Below, one piece after another: positions 17,351 to 25,458 of a stretch of 64,000 bases of DNA. The notes under the pieces are model-generated. The model saw only the letters and a list, made by a program, of their open reading frames with translations. It did not search any database and was not told the DNA's origin. Source of the DNA: an uncultured bacterium (GTDB lineage Bacteria; Actinomycetota; Coriobacteriia; Coriobacteriales; Coriobacteriaceae); NCBI GenBank assembly GCA_905214105.1, contig CAJMKK010000002.1, positions 62,001 to 126,000 on the forward strand. The letters are read 5' to 3'. The translations under genes were made by a program, and so were the position numbers. Each line of letters opens with the position of its first letter. Within the stretch, counting starts at the first letter, position 1.

Positions 17351-17356
17351 TATAAT
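17351..17356 (+). promoter_or_regulatory. candidate -10 box of purF
   Basis: Perfect TATAAT 42 bases before the purF start in the 294-base gap shared with the divergent membrane-protein gene. No convincing -35 box is seen at 17-bp spacing. Confidence 0.45.
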
Positions 17357-17397
17357 AGGGCAGGTAACGCCAAATAACGAGGCTCTGAGGGGATGCC

Positions 17398-19068
17398 ATG
17401 TCTCAAGAAACCATCCACGCGGCCGAGCGTGCCGCGGGACAGGTGAAGACCATGTCGACGTATGATCCGGACTCCGACCAGCTGCATGAGGAATGCGGCA
17501 TTTTTGGTGTGTGGGCACCCGATCGCGATGTGGCTCGACTGACGTACTTTGGTCTGCGCGCGCTGCAGCATCGCGGCCAGGAATCGGCGGGAATCGCCGT
17601 GGGTGATGGCGGCACGGTTATGGTCCGCAAGGATCTGGGCCTGCTCGACCGCGTGTTCTCCAACGCCGACCTGTCGACGCTCTCCGGTCAGCTGGCCGTG
17701 GGTCATGTGCGCTACGGCACTGCCGGCGCCAAGAGCTGGGAAGCCTCTCAGCCGCATCTTTCCACCATCAACAGCGTCATTATCGCGCTTGCTCACAACG
17801 GCACTCTGGTCAACACCGACGAGCTGCGCCGCCAGCTGATCGAGCTGGGCGTGCCGTTCCTCTCCAATTCGGATTCCGAGGTCGCGACCAAGCTTATCGG
17901 CTACTTTACTCAGCGTACAGGCCATCTACGCGAGGGTATCCGCAAGACGATGGAGCTCGTGCGCGGCGGCTACGCCATGACGCTCATCAACGAGCAGGCG
18001 CTCTACGCATTCCGCGATCCTCACGGCATTCGCCCGCTGGTGCTTGGCAAGCTCGTGGACGAGGGCCTGGATCAGGCTGACGCCGCTTCTGTTTCGCAGC
18101 TGCCCTCGCAAGACGGCGCCGCGACGGTTGACGCCACCACCCATGTCACCCGCGCCGGCGGCTGGGTCGTCGCCTCCGAGACTTGTGCGCTCGATATTGT
18201 GGGCGCCGAGTACGTCCGCGACGTCCGTCCCGGTGAGATTTTGCGCATCAGCGCCGAGGGCCTTGTGTCCGAGCAGGGCGTGCCTGCCGCCGAAGAGCCT
18301 GCTAACTGCATCTTTGAGCAGGTCTACTTCGCTCGCCCCGATTCCATCATGAACGGCAAGAGCGTCTACGCCTGCCGTTATGACATGGGTCGTCAGCTGG
18401 CACACGAGGAGCCCGTCGAGGCCGACCTGGTCATCGGCGTGCCCGACTCCGGCCTGCCGCCCGCGGAGGGCTATTCGCATGAGAGTGGCATTCCCTTTGG
18501 TGAGGGCCTTATCAAGAACCGCTACGTGGGTCGTACGTTTATCGAGCCTACGCAGGAGCTGCGCGCCATGGGCGTGCGCATGAAGCTCAACCCGCTGCGC
18601 GACAACATCGAGGGCAAGCGCCTGGTCGTCATCGACGACTCCATCGTGCGTGGCACCACTATGGTGCAGCTCGTCAAGATGCTACGCAACGCTGGCGCCA
18701 AGGAGATTCATATCCGCATCAACTCGCCCGAGGTCATCTGGCCGTGCTTCTACGGTATCGATACCGACGTGCAGTCGCAGCTTATCAGCGCCAACAAGAC
18801 GGTCGACGAGATTTGCGAGTATATCGGCGCCGATTCGCTGGCCTTCCTTTCGGTCGAGGGCCTGCTTAAGGTCATGCCCAAGGGCGGCTACTGCGACGCG
18901 TGCTTTACCGGCCGCTATCCCGTGGCGATTCCCGAGAGCTTTGGCCGCGACAAGTTTATGGAGGGCTTTAAGCCCCGCAACCTGGACAAGCCGCTGTACT
19001 TTGACGACGACGCCGTGGTCGAGAAATACGACGACCGCAGCTGGGAAGAGGAGCACGGCGAGGCCTAA
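17398..19068 (+). CDS. purF: amidophosphoribosyltransferase
   Basis: 556 aa; commits PRPP and glutamine to 5-phosphoribosylamine, the first step of purine synthesis. The glutaminase domain (about 34-280) begins with the nucleophile Cys in EECGIFGVW, so an N-terminal propeptide of about 33 residues must be removed, as in Bacillus-type enzymes. RALQHRGQESAGIA and the HNGTLVN segment are typical. The PRPP site is VVIDDSIVRGTT. C-terminal CDACFTG fits a [4Fe-4S] ligand site. A second in-frame ATG (17452) would shorten the propeptide; AGGGGATGCC favours 17398. The stop codon lies inside a hairpin (19067-19107). Confidence 0.96.
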   Translation: MSQETIHAAERAAGQVKTMSTYDPDSDQLHEECGIFGVWAPDRDVARLTYFGLRALQHRGQESAGIAVGDGGTVMVRKDLGLLDRVFSNADLSTLSGQLAVGHVRYGTAGAKSWEASQPHLSTINSVIIALAHNGTLVNTDELRRQLIELGVPFLSNSDSEVATKLIGYFTQRTGHLREGIRKTMELVRGGYAMTLINEQALYAFRDPHGIRPLVLGKLVDEGLDQADAASVSQLPSQDGAATVDATTHVTRAGGWVVASETCALDIVGAEYVRDVRPGEILRISAEGLVSEQGVPAAEEPANCIFEQVYFARPDSIMNGKSVYACRYDMGRQLAHEEPVEADLVIGVPDSGLPPAEGYSHESGIPFGEGLIKNRYVGRTFIEPTQELRAMGVRMKLNPLRDNIEGKRLVVIDDSIVRGTTMVQLVKMLRNAGAKEIHIRINSPEVIWPCFYGIDTDVQSQLISANKTVDEICEYIGADSLAFLSVEGLLKVMPKGGYCDACFTGRYPVAIPESFGRDKFMEGFKPRNLDKPLYFDDDAVVEKYDDRSWEEEHGEA

Positions 19069-19107
19069 AACCTGCCATATGGGGACAGGTATATTTTGGT
19101 AGGTTTT
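19067..19107. repeat. AAAACCTGCC hairpin overlapping the purF stop codon
   Basis: The left arm AAAACCTGCC...TAT starts on the second base of the purF TAA. The right arm (19091-19107) ends GGTAGGTTTT. The loop is GGGGACAGGT. The same form recurs at 44019-44052 (half) and 44175-44213 (overlapping the pth stop). Confidence 0.65.
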
Positions 19108-19225
19108 ACCTGCTGTTTTGTTGATATGACGGCGGGTGCTGTTATGGCACACGCCGAAATGAACGCAATTATGAGCACCGTTTGGCGCCCGCGCGGCGCC
19201 ACGGTAGTGGGAGAGGAAGGCTCAG

Positions 19226-20329
19226 ATGAGCGACAGCAAGCATGTGACGTACGAGGACGCCGGCGTCGATACCGCCGAGGGCGGTCGCGCCGTCGACGCG
19301 ATTAAGCAGATGGTCAAGGACACCAATCGTCCCGAAGTTATCGGCGGCATCGGCGGCTTCGGTGGCCTGTTCTCGGCTGCCGCGCTTAAGGATATGGAAG
19401 ACCCGATCCTGATCAGCGGTACCGACGGCGTGGGCACCAAGCTCGTGCTCGCCCAGATCATGGACCGTCACGAGACGGTGGGCCAGGACCTGGTCGCTAT
19501 GTGCGTCAACGACATTTTGGCTTCGGGCGCCGAGCCGCTGTTCTTCCTGGACTACGTTGCCATCGGTCACATCGAGGCCGAGCACATGGCAAAGATCATC
19601 AAGGGCGTGGCCGATGGCTGCAAGCTCGCGGGCTGCGCGCTCGTGGGCGGCGAGATGGCCGAGCACCCCGGCGTCATGGCTCCCGCCGACTACGACCTCG
19701 CCGGCTTTACCGTGGGCGTCGTCGACCGTCCCAAGATGCTCGACCCCGCGAACGTTCGCCCCGGCGATGTGATCCTGGGTCTGCCTTCCACCGGCGTGCA
19801 CTCCAACGGCTACTCGCTCGTGCGCAAGGTCATCGGCGTCGACGGCATCAAACCGGGCACGCCCGAGGCCGCCGCTAAGGCCGAGGAACTGAGCCGTCCG
19901 CTCGAGGAGCTTGGTGGTGCATCGCTGGCAGACGCCCTGCTGGCCCCCACGCGCATCTACGTCAAGCCGATTCTGGAGCTGCTCCGCGGTGGCGCCAACG
20001 TTCACGCCATTGCCCATATCACCGGCGGCGGCATCACCGAGAACCTCAACCGCGCGCTTGCCGACGACGTCGACGCCGTGGTCACCCGCAACGGTGCCGA
20101 GATGGGTTGGGACGTTCCGCCCGTCATCACCTACGTGTCGCGCCAGGCCGAGCTCGCGCCCAACGAGGCATGCAAGACCTTCAACATGGGCGTCGGCCTG
20201 TGCCTGATCGTCGCCCCCGAGGACGAGGCCGCGGTTACCGAGGCCCTGGTCGCGCTGGGCGAGAAGCCGTTCCGCGTGGGCGAGTGCGTCGAGGGTTCCG
20301 GTAAGGTCGTGTACTCCGATGAGCGCTAA
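19226..20329 (+). CDS. purM: phosphoribosylformylglycinamidine cyclo-ligase (AIR synthetase)
   Basis: 367 aa; ATP-dependent closure of FGAM to aminoimidazole ribonucleotide. Family motifs are YEDAGVDTAEGGRAVDAIK at the N-terminus, GGIGGFGGLF, SGTDGVGTKL, CVNDILASGAEPLFFLDY, and HITGGGITENLNR. Length is slightly above the usual 340-350. GAGAGGAAGG precedes the ATG. It overlaps purN by 11 bases, a coupled pair that is standard in many bacteria. Confidence 0.96.
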   Translation: MSDSKHVTYEDAGVDTAEGGRAVDAIKQMVKDTNRPEVIGGIGGFGGLFSAAALKDMEDPILISGTDGVGTKLVLAQIMDRHETVGQDLVAMCVNDILASGAEPLFFLDYVAIGHIEAEHMAKIIKGVADGCKLAGCALVGGEMAEHPGVMAPADYDLAGFTVGVVDRPKMLDPANVRPGDVILGLPSTGVHSNGYSLVRKVIGVDGIKPGTPEAAAKAEELSRPLEELGGASLADALLAPTRIYVKPILELLRGGANVHAIAHITGGGITENLNRALADDVDAVVTRNGAEMGWDVPPVITYVSRQAELAPNEACKTFNMGVGLCLIVAPEDEAAVTEALVALGEKPFRVGECVEGSGKVVYSDER

Positions 20330-21017
20330 CGATCAGATGGCTGCTAGTGAGGGCCTGGGCTTTGTGCCCTACACCCGTCCGACCGGCACCGATACGGCAG
20401 AGCCGCTCAAGATCGGTGTGCTCATCAGCGGTTCGGGTACCAACCTGCAGGCGCTGATCGATCTGATCGCCGCCGGCAAGCTCAACGCTTCGATTGAGCT
20501 TGTGGTGTCGAGCCGTCCTTCGGCCAAGGGCCTGCAGCGCGCTGAGCGCGCGGGCATCCAGACGCTCACGCTGTCCAAGGATGTCTACGCCGACCCTATT
20601 GCCGCCGACGAGATCATCGCGCACGAGCTTCTCGAGCGCGGCTGCGAGTATGTGGTCATGGCCGGCTACATGCGCATGGTGCACACGCCGCTGCTGGCGG
20701 CGTTTCCCAACCGCGTGGTCAACTTGCATCCGGCGCTGCTGCCGAGCTTTACCGGTGCGCATGCGATTGACGATGCCTTTGCGCGCGGCGTCAAGGTAAC
20801 TGGCGTGACCGTGCATTTTGCCAACGAGATCTACGACAACGGTCCCATCATCGCCCAGCGCACACTGGCTGTTGAGGAGGGCTGGGATGTCGACACGCTC
20901 GAGGAGCACATCCACGCGATTGAGCACGTGCTGTATCCCGAGGTCGTGCAAATGCTCGCCGACGGTCGCATCCACGTGCTGGAGAACGGCAAGGTGGCAG
21001 TTGACCCGGCGCGCTAG
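20319..21017 (+). CDS. purN: phosphoribosylglycinamide formyltransferase
   Basis: 232 aa; transfers formyl from 10-formyl-THF to GAR. Catalytic Asn and His are in VVNLHPALLPSF and the third residue is in EIYDNGPI. The formyl-folate and phosphate loops are seen in VLISGSGTNLQALID. An N-terminal extension of about 29 residues precedes the fold (MSANDQMAASEGLGF onward) compared with the usual protein. It overlaps the end of purM by 11 bases and is closed by a terminator at 21086-21118. Confidence 0.95.
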   Translation: MSANDQMAASEGLGFVPYTRPTGTDTAEPLKIGVLISGSGTNLQALIDLIAAGKLNASIELVVSSRPSAKGLQRAERAGIQTLTLSKDVYADPIAADEIIAHELLERGCEYVVMAGYMRMVHTPLLAAFPNRVVNLHPALLPSFTGAHAIDDAFARGVKVTGVTVHFANEIYDNGPIIAQRTLAVEEGWDVDTLEEHIHAIEHVLYPEVVQMLADGRIHVLENGKVAVDPAR

Positions 21018-21085
21018 TCGCTTGAAAAAGGGTCTCCTTGGTTTCCTTGAGATGTAAAAGCTTCATCAGAACCAAGAAATCTGAT

Positions 21086-21118
21086 AGGGCCTCGTCCGTG
21101 TGCGGGCGGGGCCCTTTT
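21086..21118 (+). terminator. Rho-independent terminator after purN
   Basis: GC-rich stem AGGGCCTCGTCCG / CGGGCGGGGCCCT with a short TGTG loop, followed by TTT. Confidence 0.8.
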
Positions 21119-21152
21119 GCGTGGCCTTTCATGTTTGCTATACTGCTAGCAG
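21117..21152 (+). promoter_or_regulatory. toxin-antitoxin promoter and operator
   Basis: TTGCGT (21117-21122) and TATACT (21139-21144) with 16-bp spacing resemble a sigma-70 promoter. The perfect palindrome CTGCTAGCAG (21143-21152) overlaps the -10, as expected for autoregulation by a ribbon-helix-helix antitoxin. Confidence 0.55.
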
Positions 21153-21168
21153 ATAGAGAGGAGCCGCT

Positions 21169-21513
21169 ATGGGTACAGCAACGGTGCAGCTCAACACGCG
21201 AATCGATCCTATGCTCAAGGCTGGTGGCGACGCGGTCCTAACTCGCAATGGATTGGGGGCGAGCGATGCTATTCGTGCGCTTTGGGTCTATCTTGTCGAG
21301 CATCAAACGTTGCCGGGATTTATGGTGGCGGATAAGCGCGAGGCGCCCCGTGCGGAGAGCCTGGCCGAGCAGGGGTGTGGCCTAGCTTTTTCCTCGTTGG
21401 GGCTAAGCGCTTCGGATTTTGCGCCAGGTGGATCATCTGCGGAAGACTGGGATGCCGTACGAGATGATATGTATGACGCGATGATTGCCGACATCGAGGC
21501 GAATTGCCGATGA
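21169..21513 (+). CDS. RelB/DinJ-like antitoxin
   Basis: 114 aa. The N-terminal ribbon-helix-helix is TVQLNTRIDPMLKAGGDAVLTRNGLGASDAIRALW (seen at residues 4-40), the DinJ/RelB pattern. The C-terminus is acidic and probably wraps the toxin. Its stop overlaps the start of the PIN gene (ATGA), so the two are translationally coupled. It would neutralise the toxin and repress its own promoter at the CTGCTAGCAG palindrome. Pairing a RelB-type antitoxin with a PIN toxin is less common than VapB-VapC. Confidence 0.82.
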   Translation: MGTATVQLNTRIDPMLKAGGDAVLTRNGLGASDAIRALWVYLVEHQTLPGFMVADKREAPRAESLAEQGCGLAFSSLGLSASDFAPGGSSAEDWDAVRDDMYDAMIADIEANCR

Positions 21514-21977
21514 TCGAGGCAAAGCGGCTCTTGGTGGACACGAATGTTTGGCTTGATTACTACCTGCAAGAGGGCGCATTCGACAACGTGAGAAGATTGG
21601 TTGAACTGGCCGAAGCGGGAAAGATCGACCTTCTGTACGCGCCAACGACGGCAAAGGACGTGTTCTACATCTTGCCTCGGCGTCTAGCTCGACGGAATGT
21701 GAATGGGATTAACGCTTCGTTCGGTCCGGCTGCATGGGCATGCGTCGAGCATATGATGCAGGTGGCAACGGCTTCCCCGCTTTCGATGGCGGAGTGCGAG
21801 ATGGCGCGCATGCTTGGCAAGCGCATGCCGGACCTCGAGGACAATCTCATTATCGCCTCGGGCGATACGGCGGATGTTGACTACGTAGTCACGAGCGACC
21901 GACGCATGTTGGAGACGATGCCCGAGGTATGCTTGACGCCCGCGCGCGCACTCGAGCTCATCGGGATCCTCGGCTAA
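21510..21977 (+). CDS. PIN-domain ribonuclease toxin (VapC-like)
   Basis: 155-aa single PIN domain. Acidic metal-binding residues are visible in LLVDTNVWLDYY (Asp10), MPDLEDNLIIASG (about 111-114) and VTSDRRML (about 131). Such toxins cleave tRNA or rRNA when freed from antitoxin. ATG at 21510 sits in the antitoxin's ATGA overlap; a TTG at 21504 is a weaker alternative. Whether the toxin is active cannot be told from sequence, but the acidic quartet looks intact. Confidence 0.85.
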   Translation: MIEAKRLLVDTNVWLDYYLQEGAFDNVRRLVELAEAGKIDLLYAPTTAKDVFYILPRRLARRNVNGINASFGPAAWACVEHMMQVATASPLSMAECEMARMLGKRMPDLEDNLIIASGDTADVDYVVTSDRRMLETMPEVCLTPARALELIGILG

Positions 21978-22042
21978 CCTTGCATACCCCGTTTCGCTAT
22001 CATATTGAGCATTGTGGCCCTCATGCAACTTTGGAGGACGGT

Positions 22043-22507
22043 ATGGCGGATAACGAAGCACTGTTTACGCCTGAGCTGGTGTTTTTTGATTGGGAGTGTG
22101 CGACGCCCGCCGAGGTGTTTGCGCGACTCGAAGGCGAACTTGCCCCACGCGGCTACATCTGCACCGGTTGGCTCGACGCCGTCCGCACGCGCGAGGATGC
22201 CTATCCCACGGGCCTTGCCATGCCGGCGGCCAACATCGCCATCCCACACACCGACCCGGGGTTTGTGGCCAAGCCCTATATCGCGGTGGTAAAGCCCGCC
22301 GCGCCCGTGACGTTCAATGCTATGGCCGGCATGGGTGCCCCCGTGCCGGCGCAGATCGTCATCAATTTGGGTATTGCCGAGCCGGGCGGCCAGGTCGAGG
22401 CCCTGCAAGCGCTCATGAATATCTTTATGGACGCGGACGTCGCAGCCGATGTGCTCGGCCAGACCACGCCCCAAGGCATGGTCGACGCCATCCGCCGCCA
22501 CTTTTAA
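22043..22507 (+). CDS. orphan PTS IIA component, fructose/galactitol (EIIA-2) type
   Basis: 154 aa. The phosphorylatable His is in NIAIPHTDPGFV, the EIIA-Fru/Gat signature. Secondary elements match the domain across about 10-150. No IIB or IIC is adjacent, so it either serves a distant permease or acts in regulation. A longer frame from 21929 exists, but GGAGGA sits just before the ATG at 22043. A hairpin of the GGGGAC family follows immediately. Confidence 0.85.
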   Translation: MADNEALFTPELVFFDWECATPAEVFARLEGELAPRGYICTGWLDAVRTREDAYPTGLAMPAANIAIPHTDPGFVAKPYIAVVKPAAPVTFNAMAGMGAPVPAQIVINLGIAEPGGQVEALQALMNIFMDADVAADVLGQTTPQGMVDAIRRHF

Positions 22508-22511
22508 AGCC

Positions 22512-22565
22512 GGCACTTGGGGACTGTCCCTAACTGCCGGCAGAAAAGGAACGTCCCCAAGTGCC
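22512..22565. repeat. GGGGAC-core hairpin after PTS IIA
   Basis: Perfect 13-bp stem GGCACTTGGGGAC (22512-22524) / 22553-22565 around a 28-nt loop that itself contains TGTCCC and CTGCCGGCAG. No U-tail. A member of the GGGGACAG-type family seen elsewhere in the window. Confidence 0.6.
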
Positions 22566-22641
22566 AGGGTTGCCCCTTTGTCGCGGGGGCTGCGTTGTGA
22601 CACAATGGCGTTTGTTCGATTCGTGATGCGAAAGGCCAACT

Positions 22642-23862
22642 ATGGCAAACAAGAAAAAGAACTCCGAGGCCGCACCGACGCCCGAGCAGCAGGCCCGCGC
22701 CGCGTCGAGCTCTCGTAAGAAGCAGCGCAAGACGTACGTGTCTAAGACCGTCAAGATCGTTCTGGTGGTCATCGGCGTGCTGGCGATGCTGCTTTCCGTC
22801 TCGGCCATGGCATGCTCCGGCCTTATGTCGCAGGCAGAGGATACCTCGGGCTACAAGCTTACCGGCGGTGTGGCTGCCACTATCAACGGCACCAACCTCA
22901 CCGAGGACACCGTGACAAAGCAGATCATGAGCATGCGCACGTCTTACGGCTACACCAAGGACAAGGACTGGGCGCAGTATCTGGTCGACAACGACCTCAC
23001 GCCCAAGAAGTACCGCAAGCAACTCATCGACTCCTACACGCAGCAGATTCTGCTCCAACAGGCACAGAAGGAGAACGGCGTGACGGTGTCGGACGAGGAG
23101 GTCGAGAAAGCCTGGAAGGACGCGTGCAAGAGCGCGGGCGGCGCCAAGACCTTTAAGAAGACCCTTAAGACCTACGGCTACACCGAGGACACCTATAAGA
23201 GCTCGCTCAAGGAGAGCCTGGCGCAGCAAAAGCTCAAAGATGCCGTGGCGCCCACCAGCAAGCCCAAGGACAGCGAGATCGTCGATTACATCAACGAGAA
23301 CCTGTCGAAGTACAACGATGCCCGCCGCTCGTCGAACATCCTGATCAAGGTTGATTCCGATGCGTCCGATGAGGACAAGGCTGCCGCCAAGGCTAAGGCG
23401 CAGGAGTGCCTGAACAAGATCAACTCCGGCGAGCTGAGCTTTGAAGACGCCGTGAAGCAGTATTCCGACGACACCGGCTCCAAGGAGAAGAAGGGTGACG
23501 TGGGCTGGGACAAGCTCACCACCTTTGTCGACAGCTACCAGACGGCACTCGAGGGGCTCAACAAGGGCGATGTGAGCGACGTGGTCGAGTCGACGTACGG
23601 CTATCACATCATCAAGTGCACCGACTACTTCCATGTCGATAATCAGGTCGATGACATCAACCAGGTGCCCAAGGCCATCAAAAAGTACGTCTCCAACGTG
23701 GTGAAGACGCAGGCGGCCAGCACTGCGTATAGCGAGTGGCTAGAGCAGTACAAGAAGGATGCTGACATCACCGTCAATCCCATGCCCAAGGACGTACCCT
23801 ATAACGTGAGCCTGAAGGGCGTCACCAAGAGTTCGACCGACGATTCGTCGACGACTGAGTAA
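22642..23862 (+). CDS. PrsA/SurA-like peptidyl-prolyl isomerase foldase
   Basis: 406 aa. Lys/Arg-rich N-terminus (1-32), then a hydrophobic segment (about 35-57) ending SAMACSG, which could be a TM anchor or an imperfect lipobox. A SurA-N-like helical region is at about 75-210 and a parvulin (PpiC) domain at about 220-335, with RRSSNILIKVD, DTGSKEKKGDVGW and YGYHIIKC. It helps exported proteins fold at the outer face of the membrane, fitting a genome with many large secreted proteins. GAAAGG precedes the ATG. Confidence 0.88.
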   Translation: MANKKKNSEAAPTPEQQARAASSSRKKQRKTYVSKTVKIVLVVIGVLAMLLSVSAMACSGLMSQAEDTSGYKLTGGVAATINGTNLTEDTVTKQIMSMRTSYGYTKDKDWAQYLVDNDLTPKKYRKQLIDSYTQQILLQQAQKENGVTVSDEEVEKAWKDACKSAGGAKTFKKTLKTYGYTEDTYKSSLKESLAQQKLKDAVAPTSKPKDSEIVDYINENLSKYNDARRSSNILIKVDSDASDEDKAAAKAKAQECLNKINSGELSFEDAVKQYSDDTGSKEKKGDVGWDKLTTFVDSYQTALEGLNKGDVSDVVESTYGYHIIKCTDYFHVDNQVDDINQVPKAIKKYVSNVVKTQAASTAYSEWLEQYKKDADITVNPMPKDVPYNVSLKGVTKSSTDDSSTTE

Positions 23863-23916
23863 TCATGGGGCGGTGCTCGCGCGAGTGCCGCCCACGCTAT
23901 TAGAGAGGATTTGCAG

Positions 23917-24360
23917 ATGACCAACGAAGAGCTGCAGAAGGAAATGATCGCGGCCATGAAGGCCAAGGACAAGGTTCGCCTGTCCATCATTCGCCAGGTC
24001 AAGGCCGAGGTGAAGAATATCGAGGTTAACGAGCGCCGCGATGTGACCGAGGAAGACGTCAATAGCATGATCAAGCGTCTGATTAAGCAGACGAGCGAGA
24101 CGCTGGAGATGTCCATCAAGGCCGGCACCGACCAGGAGCGTACCGACAACCTGACCGAGCAGGTCAAGATTCTGGAGAGCCTGCTGCCCGCGCAGGTTTC
24201 GGGCGAGGAGCTCGAGGCCCTGATCGAGCAGGTCATCGCCGAGCTGGGCGCCACGTCCAAGAAGCAGATGGGCCAGGTTATGGGCGCACTCGGCAAGGCC
24301 ACCGGCGGCAACTTCGACAAGCCGGCCGCGGCAAAGATCGTCGGCGCCAAACTCGCGTAA
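23917..24360 (+). CDS. GatB/YqeY-domain protein
   Basis: 147-aa YqeY family. Typical helical pattern: MIAAMKAKDKVRLSIIRQVKAEVKN (seen in pieces), RRDVTEEDV, LESLLPAQVS and SKKQMGQVMGAL. The domain resembles the tail of GatB and is thought to bind tRNA, but its role is not settled. GAGAGG precedes the ATG at 23917. A hairpin directly after the stop ends the transcript. Confidence 0.9.
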   Translation: MTNEELQKEMIAAMKAKDKVRLSIIRQVKAEVKNIEVNERRDVTEEDVNSMIKRLIKQTSETLEMSIKAGTDQERTDNLTEQVKILESLLPAQVSGEELEALIEQVIAELGATSKKQMGQVMGALGKATGGNFDKPAAAKIVGAKLA

Positions 24361-24363
24361 TTT

Positions 24364-24391
24364 GTTACGCGGTTTTACCAAACCGCGTAAC
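24364..24391 (+). terminator. hairpin after yqeY
   Basis: Perfect 12-bp stem GTTACGCGGTTT / AAACCGCGTAAC with TACC loop right after the stop. There is no downstream U-run. It lies in the 358-base gap 24361-24718, which otherwise holds the long palindrome at 24548-24612 and the next promoter. Confidence 0.55.
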
Positions 24392-24547
24392 GGCTCGACG
24401 CTGCAAACCCGTACACACGGCAATCTGACGTTCAATTTCAAGGGCGCGACCATAAGGTCTGCGCCCTTTCATTTCACGTCACCTTGCTCGCGTGTACGGG
24501 TTTTCGCTGACTTATGCTCAACAAGGGCGGTTGTATTATTTTCGGTG

Positions 24548-24612
24548 CTCATTGGGGACAGACTTAAATGAGTACCCACGGGGGGTACTCATTTAAGTCT
24601 GTCCCCAATGAG
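24548..24612. repeat. 30-bp perfect palindrome with GGGGACAG core
   Basis: Arms 24548-24577 and 24583-24612 are perfect complements over 30 bp with a 5-nt loop. The arm contains ATTGGGGACAGACTTAAATG. No gene overlaps it. It belongs to the GGGGACAG hairpin family by its core but has the longest stem. Confidence 0.75.
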
Positions 24613-24718
24613 TGGGTGGAAGATTGCGGGTTCTTTACGGGAATGTAGTGTGGGCTGCGGAAACGTGGTTCTTTCCGTACAATAGTTCAACTCGTGTAAA
24701 CGCAGGGAAGGGACATTC

Positions 24719-25450
24719 ATGGCAGACATGATCGAGATCAAACATCTCAACAAGTACTTTGGCGACCTGCATGTGCTCAAAGATATCAACCTCACCGTCA
24801 AGCGCGGCGAGAAGCTCGTAATGATCGGGCCTTCCGGTTCGGGTAAGTCGACGCTCATCCGTTGCGTCGATTATCTGGAGGAGCCCACGTCGGGCGAGGT
24901 CATTATCGACGGTACGCCGCTCACCAAAAAGAACCACCTGGAGATGGCTCGCAAGTATAGTTCCATGGTGTTTCAGCAGTTCAACCTGTATCCCAACATG
25001 ACGGTGCTCGGCAACCTGACGCTCGCGCCCATCAAGCTGCAAAAGAAGAGCAAGGAGGAGGCGACCGAGATCGCCATCGCCGCACTCAAGCGCGTCGGCA
25101 TGGCGCATAAGGCCGGCGAGTATCCGCAGAATCTCTCGGGTGGTCAGCAGCAGCGCATCGCCATCGCCCGTGCCCTGTGCACCAAGCAGCCCATCATCCT
25201 GTTTGACGAGCCGACTTCGGCGCTCGACCCCGAGATGGTCCAGGAAGTCCTGGACGTTATGATTGAGCTCGCGCAGGAGGACATCACCATGATCTGCGTG
25301 ACGCACGAGATGGGCTTTGCGCGCCAGGTGGCCGACCGCGTCATCTTTATGGAGGACGGCCGCATCCTGGAGGAGGGTACGCCCGAGCACTTCTTCGATA
25401 ACCCCGAGAACCCGCGCTGCCGCGAGTTCCTGTCCAAGATTCTGCACTAG
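24719..25450 (+). CDS. polar amino-acid ABC transporter ATP-binding protein (GlnQ-like)
   Basis: 243-aa ABC ATPase driving amino-acid import. Walker [10 protein letters not shown] (about 38-46), Q-loop in [12 protein letters not shown], signature [15 protein letters not shown], Walker [17 protein letters not shown]-loop CVTHEMGF. Very close to the GlnQ/HisP group. It heads an operon with a binding protein and two permeases: stop to next start spacing is 8 bases. TACAAT about 40 bases upstream may be its -10. Confidence 0.95.
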   Translation: MADMIEIKHLNKYFGDLHVLKDINLTVKRGEKLVMIGPSGSGKSTLIRCVDYLEEPTSGEVIIDGTPLTKKNHLEMARKYSSMVFQQFNLYPNMTVLGNLTLAPIKLQKKSKEEATEIAIAALKRVGMAHKAGEYPQNLSGGQQQRIAIARALCTKQPIILFDEPTSALDPEMVQEVLDVMIELAQEDITMICVTHEMGFARQVADRVIFMEDGRILEEGTPEHFFDNPENPRCREFLSKILH

Positions 25451-25458
25451 GCGCGGTG

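Noticed and set aside
17103..17397. Purine riboswitch upstream of purF
   Set aside because: No conserved aptamer core or anti-terminator pair was seen; only a TATAAT box.
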